Assembly: GCF_016613415.1 (NCBI RefSeq)
Contig: NZ_JACWCT010000087.1
Span: forward strand, 48,537-88,825
Length of the DNA stretch: 40,289 nt
Direction of reading: 5' to 3'
Source of the DNA: Methylobacterium ajmalii
GTDB taxonomy: Bacteria > Pseudomonadota > Alphaproteobacteria > Rhizobiales > Beijerinckiaceae
Shown here: in pieces, positions 7,901 through 15,772 of the stretch
Position numbering within the stretch: position 1 is the stretch's first letter
Layout: the number at the start of each line of letters is the position of its first letter
Notes under the pieces: generated by a model
Database searches by the model: none
Told to the model about the DNA's origin: nothing
Seen by the model: only the letters and a program-made list of their open reading frames with translations
Program-made: the position numbers and the translations under genes

Positions 7901-8209
7901 TCAGGCCGGGACCGGCCGCGCGCGGCGTTGCCCTGGGGCGGCGACCAGGAGCCCGAGCGCCCCGGCGATCATGCAAGCGACCGAGCCGACGGTTACGCCG
8001 ATCTCGACCTCGGCTTCCCGGGTCGGCGCGTCCGCGGAGGCGAGCAGGCCGAACGCCAACCCGAGCGTCACCGGATCGAGCAGCAGGGGCGGAGTGAACC
8101 CGACGAGCGACACACCCGCATTGGCGAAGCCGAAGACCGGCGGGACCAGGTAGGCCGACCAGGAATGGATCGCGTGTTCGAGGATGTGCGGTGGGGAGGT
8201 AGGGATGCA
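7901..8209 (-). pseudogene. remnant of a NhaA Na+/H+ antiporter
   Basis: Translation of this frame from just after an in-frame TAG (8210-8212) gives [13 protein letters not shown], then [18 protein letters not shown]. This is the conserved NhaA segment found about two-thirds along intact proteins (E. coli has RLEHVLHPWVAYLILPLFAF followed by ANAGVSL). After LDPVTLGLAFGLL the frame jumps to REAEVEIGVTVGS, which matches the extreme C-terminus of NhaA (the E. coli part WAKLGILVGSISSAVIGY). Around 60-70 residues of the C-terminal membrane domain are therefore missing, and the first two-thirds of the gene is absent. The surviving reading frame is uninterrupted, so the loss may be fairly recent. 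No functional antiporter is possible from this piece. Confidence 0.7.
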
Positions 8210-8230
8210 CTACCTTCAGCCTTTAACGAC

Positions 8231-8250
8231 ACCCCTGACCGGACAGGGGT
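8231..8250. repeat. inverted repeat beside the NhaA breakpoint
   Basis: ACCCCTG (8231-8237) and CAGGGGT (8244-8250) form a 7-bp stem with a 6-base loop. It lies about 20 bases beyond the point where NhaA similarity stops. It could be an old terminator or be connected with the deletion; no transposon end is recognisable. Confidence 0.4.
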
Positions 8251-8397
8251 TCGCGTGCGAGTGTTGCTTGCCGTTACCCTCGGCTTTCGGCTTGTCTTGG
8301 CCGCCGCTTTGGAGGCATGCGAGCACTCGCGACGCCATGACCAGATACACGCCCGCAGCATATTGCGCCGCAACGAGCCTACGGGTAGTGTCGGCAT

Positions 8398-8530
8398 ACA
8401 AAACTGGACCCGGTGAAAATCCGGGTGGCTCTTCCGGCCGCCGATCCGCCGGACAACGCAATCATCGGCTCTGTGTCGCGGTCCTCAGACGAGGCCGACC
8501 CGCCCTGTTGCGAGCCCCACGCGCTGAACC
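8398..8530 (+). promoter_or_regulatory. candidate structured 5' leader of the SulP gene
   Basis: Three stable hairpins lie in the long leader before the SulP start. ACCCGG/CCGGGT is at 8408-8426 with a TGAAAAT loop, TCCGGC/GCCGGA at 8433-8453, and a compound hairpin with CCTC-AGAC-GAGG at its tip at 8480-8500. No ORF in this stretch looks real. A cis-regulatory RNA for a sulfate-type permease is plausible; an RNA motif called sul1 has been described upstream of such genes in alphaproteobacteria, but I cannot confirm a match. It could also be ordinary GC-rich structure. Confidence 0.35.
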
Positions 8531-8564
8531 CTCGCGCCTGGGACGAAGAAAGTTCTCCATCCCC

Positions 8565-10049
8565 ATGGATTTGGTCCATCTCCGGAGCGAATGGGCTCCG
8601 AACGTCACGCGCGAGCTGCTGGCGGGCACCGTTGTCGCCCTGGCCCTCATTCCCGAGGCCATCGCATTTTCCATCATCGCCGGCGTCGATCCCAAGGTCG
8701 GGCTCTACGCCTCGTTCTGCATCGCCGTGATTACCGCCTTCGCGGGCGGGCGCCCGGCGATGATTTCGGCCGCTACCGGCGCAATGGCGCTCCTAATGGT
8801 CGGCCTCGTGAAGGATCACGGCGTCGGCTACCTGTTCGCTGCCACCATCCTCACCGGCCTCCTGCAGATCGCCGCCGGAGCCTTGCAGCTCGGCAACCTG
8901 ATGCGCTTCGTCTCGCGCTCAGTCGTGACCGGCTTCGTCAATGCACTGGCGATCCTGATCTTCCTGGCGCAGATGCCCGAGCTGATCGGACAGGGGCCCG
9001 CCGTCTACCTGATGACGGCAGTCGGCCTCGGCATCATCTACGGCCTGCCGTACCTGACCAAGGCGGTGCCCTCGCCGCTGGTCACGATCGTCCTGCTGAC
9101 CGGAGTCTCGATGTACCTCGGCCTCGGCATCCACAAGGTTGGCGACATGGGCGCCCTGCCAAGCGAGCTGCCGTGGGTGGCCCTCCCGCAGGTGCCGTTC
9201 ACCTGGGAGACCCTGCAGATCATCCTGCCGGTATCGCTGACCCTGACCATGGTCGGCCTGCTGGAAAGCCTGATGACGGCGGCCATCGTCGACGAAATGA
9301 CCGACACGACCTCGAACAAGAACCGCGAATGTGCGGGCCAGGGGGTCGCCAACATCGCCTCCGGGTTCCTAGGCGGCATGGCGGGCTGCGCGATGATCGG
9401 CCAATCGGTCATCAACGTCTCGTCCGGCGGTCGGGGGCGCCTGTCCACGCTGTGGGCGGGGGCGTTCCTGCTTTTCCTGATCGTGGTGCTCGGCCCCTAC
9501 GTGGCGCAGATCCCGATGGCAGCGCTGGTCGCGGTGATGATCATGGTTTCGATCAATACGTTCCAATGAAAATCGCTCAGAACGTTGGTCACTCACCCAA
9601 AATCGTCAAGTTTCGTGATGATCGGCACCGTTGCGGTCGTCGTCGAGACCCACGACCTGGCCAAGGGCGTGCTGTTCGGGGTGATCCTCAGCGGCCTGTT
9701 CTTTGCCCACAAGGTCACCAAGTTCTTCGGCGTCGTCACCTCGCGAGACGAAGGGCGGGCGGTGCGCACATACAAGGTGACAGGACAGATTTTCTTTGCG
9801 ACGGCCGAGACGTTCCATTCCGTCTTCGACTTCCGCGAGGAGGATTTGCAGGGCGTGGTGATCGACCTCTCAGCCGCTCATTTCTGGGACATCACCAGCA
9901 TCAACGCCCTGGATCGCGTCGTGCTCAAGTTCCGCCACCACAGCATTCCGGTGGAGGTGATCGGCATGAATGAAGCGACAGCGACCTTGGTCGAACGCCT
10001 CGGCACTCACGATAAGCCGGGTGCTGCGCTCGCCGCGCCAGGTCATTGA
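8565..10049 (+). pseudogene. SulP-family anion permease interrupted by an in-frame TGA
   Basis: The first part (8565-9569, 334 residues) is a SulP transporter membrane domain. It starts [20 protein letters not shown] and contains the typical [26 protein letters not shown], and SATGAMALL segments. The frame stops at TGA (9567-9569) after VSINTFQ, then continues in the same frame with KSLRTLVTHPKSSSFVM and a complete C-terminal STAS domain to the TAA/TGA region at 10049 (FFATAETFHSVFDFREEDLQ, VVIDLSAAHFWDI). Intact relatives have Trp at the TGA position, so one base (TGG to TGA) explains the break. The full protein would be about 494 residues, normal for short bacterial SulP proteins that carry sulfate, bicarbonate or other anions. 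A re-start at TTG 9585 would give only the STAS half. Sequencing error cannot be excluded. Confidence 0.8.
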
Positions 10050-10090
10050 CCAGCAGCTCGGAGTGTGGGCGCAGTTGTCATCGCGCCCTG

Positions 10091-10491
10091 ATGCATATGG
10101 TAGTCCTGCCTGTAACCTGGATCGCCGCGCACCTCGCCGCCGGGACGTTCTACGTCCTGCGCGGTCGAGGTGCGGAGGGAACCCGCAGCAGGTGGGGCGA
10201 GGTAATTGCGTTGCTCGTGTCGCCCCATCCTGACGACGTCACGGTCACGTCGCTGACGACGACCAGCTACGGCGATGTCGCCCTGCACGGGGGACCGGCG
10301 GCCGCCTCGTCTCGGTCGTGGTGATGGTCTGCGGGGTGATGCTGTTCCTGCGCCTCGCCCACGTGTCGTTCCGGCCCTACAACTTGCCTTTCCCGTGCTC
10401 GACCTGCGGTCTGCAGCAGCACGAGACGGACACTGTACAATGCGAGGCCAGCGACACCGGCCTCACCATCCCCGACGAGGGCGCCGACTGA
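10091..10491 (+). pseudogene. remnant of a K+ channel gene
   Basis: The first frame reads VTVTSLTTTSYGDVALHGGP, a K+-channel selectivity filter region (TTVGYGD-like). A shift of one base at about 10295-10297 moves to the frame GGRLVSVVVMVCGVMLFLRL, then AHVSFRPY, FPCSTCGLQQHETD and IPDEGAD. This is the second pore helix and the Cys-containing tail of small two-helix channels of this group. The tail normally carries two CxxC pairs; here the second has become CEASD, so metal binding is also lost. The region before the filter is shortened and degraded. The gene ends 9 bases from the convergent MscS gene. Confidence 0.6.
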
Positions 10492-10500
10492 GGGGAGGCG

Positions 10501-11460
10501 TCACGCGCGTTTCTCCTCGTCGGCCTTTTCACGCTCCGTGGTGATCTGCCAGCGCGCCCGCGAGGGATTACGGCCGGCGGGCCAGCCCTCGCGCTGGCGG
10601 CCCCGGTCGCCGTCGGTCTCCTCCGTCTGGTCATGGAACAGCACCTGGCTGGTCGGGTATGGCAGGTCGATGCCGGCCGCGGTGAGCGCATCCTTCACGT
10701 TGGCGATGGCGTGGTCGAGCGCATCGACCGCGTCGCGCCGCCGGGGCGGGTCGATCCACAGCCTCGCTGTCATGTCGACGCCCGCCGCACCCAGGCCCGT
10801 GACCAGGGCCTCGGGTGGTGGGTCGGCCAGTACGCCCTCGGTGCTCTTCAGCGCCTCGACGATGACCCGGCGCGCCTCGCGGATGTCATCGCCGTTGCCG
10901 ATGGTGAGCGGGAAGGCGAGGCGGCGCTTCTCGTGCGCGGTGATGACCGTGATCTTGTCGACGAACAGGGTGGCGTTGGGGATCAGCACCCGCTGGTTAT
11001 CGTAGGTGCGCAGCACCGTGGCGCGCACCCAGACATCCTCGACCGTGCCCTCGTGCGAGCCAGCGCGGATCTGGTCGCCGATGACGAAGGGCCGCGTGAG
11101 CAGGATCAGGATGCCGGCGAGCAGGTTTTGCAGCACGTCGCGGAAGGCGAAGCCGATAGCGACGCCGCCGATGCCGAGCAGGTTGAACAGGTCGGCGGCC
11201 GAGACCGATGGGAATGCGACCGAGGCGGCCACCAGGAACGCGATGAGGATGGTCACGCCGCCGGCGATGCGCCCGAGGACCGCGGCCGAACCCGGCGAGG
11301 CGTCACGGATTGCGGCCGCCCGGCGCACGGCAGCGCGCACCACGCGGGCGACGACAAGACCGAGACCGAACAGGACGAGAGCGACGGCGAGCCCCGGCAG
11401 CAGCGCCGCTGCCGACCGACCCAGCCCTTCGAGGCGTCCGAGCGCTTCCGCGAAGATCAT
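10501..11460 (-). CDS. MscS-family small-conductance mechanosensitive channel
   Basis: This 319-residue protein has three hydrophobic segments in the first 130 residues (about 17-40, 65-85 and 90-118). The pore-lining TM3 and beta-domain signature of the MscS family follows: GIGGVAIGFAFRDVLQNLLA, then TRPFVIGDQI at about residue 125, VEDVWVRATVLRTYDNQRVL and IPNATLF. The C-terminal alpha/beta domain is present, with a charged tail rich in Arg/Glu. MscS channels open under membrane tension and release solutes during hypo-osmotic shock. The ATG at 11458-11460 was chosen; GTG at 11467-11469 would add three residues. A terminator for the preceding gene lies just upstream, so MscS needs its own promoter or read-through. 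Confidence 0.88.
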   Translation of the reverse strand: MIFAEALGRLEGLGRSAAALLPGLAVALVLFGLGLVVARVVRAAVRRAAAIRDASPGSAAVLGRIAGGVTILIAFLVAASVAFPSVSAADLFNLLGIGGVAIGFAFRDVLQNLLAGILILLTRPFVIGDQIRAGSHEGTVEDVWVRATVLRTYDNQRVLIPNATLFVDKITVITAHEKRRLAFPLTIGNGDDIREARRVIVEALKSTEGVLADPPPEALVTGLGAAGVDMTARLWIDPPRRRDAVDALDHAIANVKDALTAAGIDLPYPTSQVLFHDQTEETDGDRGRQREGWPAGRNPSRARWQITTEREKADEEKRA

Positions 11461-11478
11461 GCCTGGCACCGTCCCATG

Positions 11479-11514
11479 AAAAAGCCGCCGGAGGCGGGCG
11501 TGCCGGCCGGCGGC
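11479..11514 (-). terminator. intrinsic terminator upstream of mscS-like gene
   Basis: Read on the minus strand, an 8-bp GC stem (11507-11514 with 11484-11491) is followed directly by TTTTT (11483-11479). This is a classic intrinsic terminator for the small secreted-protein gene at 11566-11817. It ends about 20 bases before the MscS start. Confidence 0.7.
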
Positions 11515-11565
11515 GTGTCGTCACCCGCGGGGCAAGGGGCGCCCGCGGGATGATCGCGTAAGCGG

Positions 11566-11817
11566 TCAGCGGCGCGGGCCGCCGCTCGTCCCACCGTATT
11601 GCTGCCCGCGGGCGCCCCGCGAAGGCATGGCCGCATTCCCGCGGCTTGCGGAGCCCTGCCGCATCCGGGAGCGCCGGTGCATGCGCACCTGAACGACGTT
11701 GATGCCGGCCGTGGGCGCCACGCCGGCGGCGCTCACAGGCAGCGCCGCGGACGGCAGGGTGGACGCGGCGAGGCCGAGGCCGGCGAGAAACGCCGATGCG
11801 AGGATGGTCTTCTGCAA
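11566..11817 (-). CDS. small secreted basic protein, TTG start
   Basis: This 83-residue protein starts at TTG (11815-11817), decided by an ideal AAGGAG seven bases away at 11826-11831; the ATG further upstream has no such site. The N-terminus (LQKTILASAFLAGLGLAAST, read with Met first) is a signal peptide. The mature part has VQVRMHRRSRMRQGSASRGN and a Gly/Arg-rich end (GARGQQYGGTSGGPRR), so it is strongly basic. No family is recognised. It is followed by an intrinsic terminator and appears to be a single-gene unit. Confidence 0.6.
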   Translation of the reverse strand: MQKTILASAFLAGLGLAASTLPSAALPVSAAGVAPTAGINVVQVRMHRRSRMRQGSASRGNAAMPSRGARGQQYGGTSGGPRR

Positions 11818-12136
11818 GGTGATGCTCCTTCGGTCAGGCCTGGACAGGTTTGCCCAACATTCGGGTGATGCGACCATGATGCGCCCGCTCGACGTGTTGG
11901 ATCGCGGTCGGCAACGCCCGAACTTCGCTCACGTTCAGAAGAATTCGACCATGGTCCGGGTGCGACAGGACCGACTGGCGGCGCCATGCAGCAGTCGCTT
12001 CGGATTGTCGCCCGCTATCGGCCCCGACATGGCTTGTGCGGATGGTGTCGGGCCCGACCAGGAACCAAGGCCATCCAAGGGGCTTGCAGGACGACGGGCC
12101 GGCGCGCGGCCATCCGACCGGGAGCATCGCGAACCG

Positions 12137-12472
12137 ATGACCGACCACCGATGTGCCCGCTGCATGCGGAGCATCGCCACCCTCCTCATCTGTGCCGTCG
12201 CCGGTCTTGGCGCGATGGCCGCCACCGTCGATCGGGCGGCGGCCCAGTCGGCTGCCAGCGCCATCGACCAGCCGACCGCCGGGACCCTGCCTCCCGGTAC
12301 GTCGACGGTTGGCGGCCATGGCGGGCCGCGCGACCGGGCCACCGGCCAAGTGGCACCTCCGAGCGCGATCCAGGCGTCCACGAAGGTGATGCGGTCCGAA
12401 GGCTCCGTGCAGGGCAAGAACAATGGTGGCCGGACAGACCCCCTGAAGCACCTGCCGCGGGACATGCGCTGA
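12137..12472 (+). CDS. small secreted protein
   Basis: A 111-residue protein with a signal-type segment (SIATLLICAVAGLGAMAATV, cleavage near AAAQ at about residue 37). The mature region is polar, Gly/Ser/Thr-rich, and ends KNNGGRTDPLKHLPRDMR. The ATG at 12137 has GGAG 12 bases upstream; a second ATG at 12164 would give a more conventional signal peptide length. No family is recognised. It precedes the antiporter gene by 52 bases on the same strand and may be co-transcribed with it. Confidence 0.55.
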   Translation: MTDHRCARCMRSIATLLICAVAGLGAMAATVDRAAAQSAASAIDQPTAGTLPPGTSTVGGHGGPRDRATGQVAPPSAIQASTKVMRSEGSVQGKNNGGRTDPLKHLPRDMR

Positions 12473-12524
12473 AGTCCCGCGCGCCCGCGGCGGCTACGAT
12501 GCCGCTCCTCATCGGGGTACGACC

Positions 12525-13796
12525 GTGATCTCCATCCTCGATCTCGCGGCCTTGCTGCTGACGCTCTCGGCCTTGTTTGGTTGGCTTAACCGGAAGCTGC
12601 TGCATCTGCCGCATTCCGTCGGCCTGCTCGTCATGGGCCTCGCCGCCTCGCTTGCCCTCGTCGCCCTCGACGTGGCCTTCCCCGAGCAGCACCTCTACGA
12701 GGACCTCACCCGTGTGCTCGGGCAGGTCGACTTCACCAAGGTGGTGATGGACGGCATGCTGGCCTTCCTGCTCTTCGCCGGTGCCATGAGCCTTGACCTC
12801 GGAGCCCTGCGCGATCGGGCGTGGGCCGTGGCGACGCTGGCGCTCGTCGGCACCTTCATCTCCACCGCAATCGTCGGCGGCGCCTTCTGGCTAGCGGCGA
12901 GTGCCCTCGGCCAGCCTCTGCCCCTCGCCTGGGCGCTGGTGTTTGGCGCCCTGATCAGCCCGACCGACCCGGTGGCGGTGCTGGCCACCCTCAAGAACGT
13001 GCGGGTCCCCGAGGCCCTGGAGGTCGAGATGCAGGGCGAGGCCCTGTTCAACGACGGCATCGGCATCGTGCTCTTCACGGTGTTCGTCGCATTCGCCGCC
13101 GGCTCCGGCGGAGAGGCGACGACCGCCAGCGGCGTCGCCAAGCTCCTGCTTCAGGAGGCGGGTGGCGGCCTGCTGCTCGGCGTCGTGACCGGCTACGTCG
13201 CCTACCGGGCCATGCGGGCCATCGACGACTTTCCCGTTGAGGTACTGATCACCCTGGCACTGGTCGCCGGCACCTACGCGCTCGCTCAGAAGCTGCACGC
13301 CAGCGGCCCGCTCGCAGTCGTCGCCGCCGGGCTGCTAGTGGGCGACCGCGCACCGCGCGACGCGATGAGCGAGCGCACGCAAAGCTATGTCGAGTCCCTC
13401 TGGACGCTCATCGACGAGGTGCTGAACTCGGTTCTGTTCCTGCTCATCGGCCTGGAGGTGCTGGTTCTGCGCTTCGCGGCGAGCGGGCTTGTGCTCGCCG
13501 CCTGCGCCGTGCCCATCGTCCTCGTAGCTCGCCTCGTCGCGGTATCGGCCCCGCTCCTGGCCTTCCGATGGGGCGGCCATCTCAGCCCCCGCAACGTGCC
13601 GTTCCTAACCTGGGCGGGAGTGCGCGGCGGCATCTCCGTCGCCCTGGCGCTGTCGTTGCCGGAGGGCGACGCCAAGTCCGTCGTGCTGGCCGCGACCTAC
13701 GCGGTGGTCCTGTTCACCATCATCGTGCAAGGCCTTACTCTAGGCACCGTCGCACGCCTGACGCTCAAGAACCTGCCGGACAGCGACATTGGGTGA
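12525..13796 (+). CDS. CPA1-family Na+/H+ antiporter
   Basis: This 423-residue polytopic protein has about 12 hydrophobic segments. Family signatures are FGALISPTDPVAVLATLKNV at about residues 140-160, EALFNDGIGIVLFTV at about 170-185 (the Asn-Asp pair is the ion-binding site in CPA1/NhaP exchangers), and FLTWAGVRGGISVALALSLP at about 360-380. CPA1 proteins exchange Na+ or K+ for H+ across the inner membrane for pH and salt homeostasis. The cytoplasmic C-terminal tail is short. The start is GTG with a weak GGGG upstream. It is intact, unlike the NhaA remnant at 7901, and could be the antiporter that still covers this role locally. Confidence 0.88.
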   Translation: MISILDLAALLLTLSALFGWLNRKLLHLPHSVGLLVMGLAASLALVALDVAFPEQHLYEDLTRVLGQVDFTKVVMDGMLAFLLFAGAMSLDLGALRDRAWAVATLALVGTFISTAIVGGAFWLAASALGQPLPLAWALVFGALISPTDPVAVLATLKNVRVPEALEVEMQGEALFNDGIGIVLFTVFVAFAAGSGGEATTASGVAKLLLQEAGGGLLLGVVTGYVAYRAMRAIDDFPVEVLITLALVAGTYALAQKLHASGPLAVVAAGLLVGDRAPRDAMSERTQSYVESLWTLIDEVLNSVLFLLIGLEVLVLRFAASGLVLAACAVPIVLVARLVAVSAPLLAFRWGGHLSPRNVPFLTWAGVRGGISVALALSLPEGDAKSVVLAATYAVVLFTIIVQGLTLGTVARLTLKNLPDSDIG

Positions 13797-13820
13797 TTGC
13801 CTCTGGCTTGCGGCAAGTCC

Positions 13821-13836
13821 GAGGTCCATGGACCTC
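13821..13836. repeat. 16-bp perfect palindrome after the antiporter gene
   Basis: GAGGTCCATGGACCTC is self-complementary over 16 bases and lies 25 bases after the antiporter stop. There is no T-tract and no loop, so a protein-binding site is as likely as a terminator. Confidence 0.5.
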
Positions 13837-14288
13837 CAGCATAACGCGCGACTGGTACAGAACTGTCGTCCACGCAGCACTCCTAGAAAGCTTTACCATA
13901 GTTCCGATCCAAGTTCGGCCTCGCCGACAACTCGCATCGGTCAGCTGCAGAAAACACCACTTTAATCTGTTGCGTTCTTTGAGCGGACTGTAAGCCTGGG
14001 GCCAGTAGGCCCGCACTATAACGTCGAGACCGACCCGCCGTCCTGCTTATGGCGTTTGCCATGACGCTTCCGAAACTCCGTATTGGATCACACTGGCTCG
14101 TACAACGCAGCGCTCCGTGAAGTATGGTCGCGTACGGCCCTTTCGGTGTGCCGGATGCATGGCAAGCGATGCGTCATTCCAATCCTGCCGAAGGCCATTG
14201 TGGGTTCTATGCACGACTAGTACTGAGGTGCCGCAGTGAGATCGAGAGCGGACATTGCATTAGAAAAATTTGCTGGTCTGCTGTTGGT
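13837..14288. other. lower-GC stretch without a recognisable gene
   Basis: About 450 bases with visibly lower GC than the rest of the window. Short ORFs on both strands have no ribosome binding sites and no protein-like composition. I saw no tRNA fragment, insertion sequence end or transposase remnant. It probably marks the scarred border between the chromosome and the mobile element. Confidence 0.4.
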
Positions 14289-14314
14289 GCGAAGCTAACC
14301 ACTTTTAGCTTCGC
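14289..14314. repeat. 10-bp inverted repeat
   Basis: GCGAAGCTAA (14289-14298) and TTAGCTTCGC (14305-14314) form a perfect 10-bp stem with a 6-base loop. It sits directly at the 5' edge of the headless ORF at 14299-14571 and in the lower-GC stretch. Confidence 0.55.
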
Positions 14315-14571
14315 AAACACAAGCCGCCCAAGCTTGCAGAGCCAATCTCGCCGACCAGCTGCTGCCAGCCCTGAATGCGGCCCCTCCCGAGGCTCTCTCC
14401 CGCGCGGTCGAGCGGACCCCCTCACTCCGCCGCTACCCCGTCGGCATGGCTTCCCCCAAGGTCAGGACGGCCCTCCGCAGCGGGGACATCGCCGACTGGG
14501 ACCTCGATCGCCAACTCGCCGTCGCCGCCTCCCTCGGCCTGAAAGCTCGCATCATCCTGGAGCCGGCCTGA
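14299..14571 (+). pseudogene. headless ORF, possibly the tail of an XRE-type protein
   Basis: From an in-frame TAA (14296-14298) to TGA (14569-14571) there are 90 protein-like codons. They include LADQLLPALNAAPPEALSRA, YPVGMASPKVRTALRSGDIA and WDLDRQLAVAASLGLKARII, ending LEPA. The only internal ATG gives 41 residues. The end resembles, loosely, the tail of HTH_37/XRE-type antitoxins, where a Leu-Asp-Arg helix is followed by a basic beta-strand. The N-terminal part is missing, and the inverted repeat lies exactly at the break. Similarity is by eye and weak. Confidence 0.3.
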
Positions 14572-14634
14572 GCGATCGGAATGCCTGTGCGAGGTTGCTT
14601 CCCCCGTTACTCCTAGGGTCTGCAACGCGCCTCC

Positions 14635-14650
14635 GCGTGACGCGTCACGC
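14635..14650. repeat. GTGAC-GC-GTCAC palindrome, copy 1
   Basis: GCGTGACGCGTCACGC is a perfect 16-bp palindrome. It overlaps the stop codon of the gene at 14645-15031. The core GTGAC-NN-GTCAC recurs at 15085, 15108 and 16665 within the element. Confidence 0.65.
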
Positions 14651-15031
14651 CTCCGGCAGGGCGCCATCGCGACGGGCTCGGGGCGTCGAGAACAGGCGGT
14701 CTTCGATCGCCGCGGCGACTTCCTCGCGCCGATAGACGACCACCTTGCGCCCTGCTGCCTGGTCTCGCTTCGAGCGCTTCACGAGATGCCCGGCGACAGC
14801 GAGGATGAGGCCCTCGGGCTGCACCGCTTTCGAGTACCGCTCCCCCGCCGGCGCTGACCGGAAAATCGCCCGCAGGCTGTCCACGATCGCCCTGTCGAGG
14901 ACCGTCAGATCGGGACGGCCGCGCTTGGCCTCGGAGGCCCTCTGCTTGCGCTTGCGATTGCGGGCGCAGGCCTTCCGACGCGAAGCCTTGGCGGCGCCGG
15001 TGAGACGGGGGGCAGCGGTGGTGTCAGTCAT
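14645..15031 (-). CDS. basic hypothetical protein of the mobile element
   Basis: A 128-residue, Lys/Arg-rich protein. Residues 15-45 are very basic (ASRRKACARNRKRKQRASEA). The middle (LDRAIVDSLRAIFRSAPAGE) and the end (YRREEVAAAIEDRLFSTPRA) look helical. The start is decided by AGGAGG at a good distance before the ATG at 15029-15031. A role in DNA binding is plausible from composition only; no helix-turn-helix or family is recognised. Palindromes sit both in its promoter region (15085-15119) and over its stop codon, so it may be under the element's own control. Confidence 0.55.
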   Translation of the reverse strand: MTDTTAAPRLTGAAKASRRKACARNRKRKQRASEAKRGRPDLTVLDRAIVDSLRAIFRSAPAGERYSKAVQPEGLILAVAGHLVKRSKRDQAAGRKVVVYRREEVAAAIEDRLFSTPRARRDGALPEA

Positions 15032-15084
15032 GGAGGCCTCCTGATGTGCCGGGAGCATCGTGCGGCCGGTTGCAAGCCACCAGG

Positions 15085-15119
15085 GTGACCCGTCACGCCA
15101 TCTCAGCGTGACCCGTCAC
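15085..15119. promoter_or_regulatory. paired GTGAC-CC-GTCAC sites, copies 2 and 3
   Basis: GTGACCCGTCAC occurs at 15085-15096 and again at 15108-15119. The two sites are 23 bases apart centre to centre, about two helical turns, so one protein could bind both on the same face. They lie 54-88 bases upstream of the minus-strand gene at 14645-15031, in its promoter region. This suggests a repressor or activator site. Confidence 0.6.
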
Positions 15120-15390
15120 ACCCATGAACTCGCCGTGCACTCCCCTCGACGCGACCTGCACTCACCGTGAGTTACTATTTGGAATGGTTCCAATGAACAA
15201 CAAGCCGTTGCAATAGCTTGGGAAATCGCAGGAATCCCGACGCCTTCGAAATCGAGAAATTCGTTACCACCTTCTGGAGGGCGCCCGGAAACCCTTCGTT
15301 CACCGTGTCCTGGGGATTGCGGCCGCGGGGGCTTGCCGCCTCGGGGCGCCCAGGGCCATCTTGGGGACTCACCGCCACCCGGAGGCCATC
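15120..15390. other. control region between divergent element genes
   Basis: About 270 bases without a convincing gene. It holds CTCAC-C-GTGAG (15161-15171) and TTGGAA-TGG-TTCCAA (15179-15193), both operator-like. Local composition around 15170-15260 is AT-richer, as expected for promoters of the flanking divergent genes. The short ORFs crossing it in both directions lack ribosome binding sites. Confidence 0.4.
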
Positions 15391-15702
15391 ATGTCGCACG
15401 TAGGACACATCGGGTTCGACGTCGCCTCGCGGGGCGCGCAGATCTTCACCGGCTTGCAGTTCGCGATCGCGGACTTCCGCGAGCGGGAGGCCCGTCGCCG
15501 CCGAGACGGTATCTGCGCTGTCGCGGATATCGCTATGCGCCTGGAGGAGAGCCGGGAGATCGAGGCGCAGGCGTGCGACGCCGCGGCCGCCCTTGATGCC
15601 GAGAACGCTCGCCTGCGCCAGGAACTCGCTGCTGCGAGGGTACAGATCGCCGGTTTGGAGCAGGATGCCCTGGCCTATGCGAAGATGGCCGGCCTGATCT
15701 AA
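15391..15702 (+). CDS. coiled-coil hypothetical protein
   Basis: This 103-residue protein has GGAGG six bases before its ATG. The C-terminal half is a predicted coiled coil: residues 45-95 contain IAMRLEESREIEAQACDAAA and DAENARLRQELAAARVQIAG with regular Leu/Ala spacing. Residues 1-35 are less regular. It is probably a dimeric or scaffold-like small protein. No family is recognised. A very strong two-way terminator follows immediately. Confidence 0.55.
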   Translation: MSHVGHIGFDVASRGAQIFTGLQFAIADFREREARRRRDGICAVADIAMRLEESREIEAQACDAAAALDAENARLRQELAAARVQIAGLEQDALAYAKMAGLI

Positions 15703-15713
15703 CGGGGGGCTCC

Positions 15714-15758
15714 AACGAGAAAGGGCTGCCGGAGGAGATCCGGCGGCCCTTTCTCGTT
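15714..15758. terminator. strong bidirectional terminator
   Basis: A 13-bp perfect stem (AACGAGAAAGGGC at 15714-15726 with its complement at 15746-15758) encloses an inner GCCGG/CCGGC stem. The A/T-rich outer ends supply partial U-tracts in both directions. It separates the convergent genes at 15391-15702 and 15773-16585. Confidence 0.8.
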
Positions 15759-15772
15759 TCAGGAGGACGATC

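Noticed and set aside
9567..9569. Selenocysteine at the TGA in the SulP gene
   Set aside because: The position is Trp, not Cys, in relatives, and no SECIS-like hairpin follows the codon. Nonsense mutation or read error is simpler.
15175..15408. ORFs on both strands in the control region before 15391
   Set aside because: No ribosome binding sites, odd composition, and they overlap operator-like repeats; the gene at 15391 with GGAGG is the real start.
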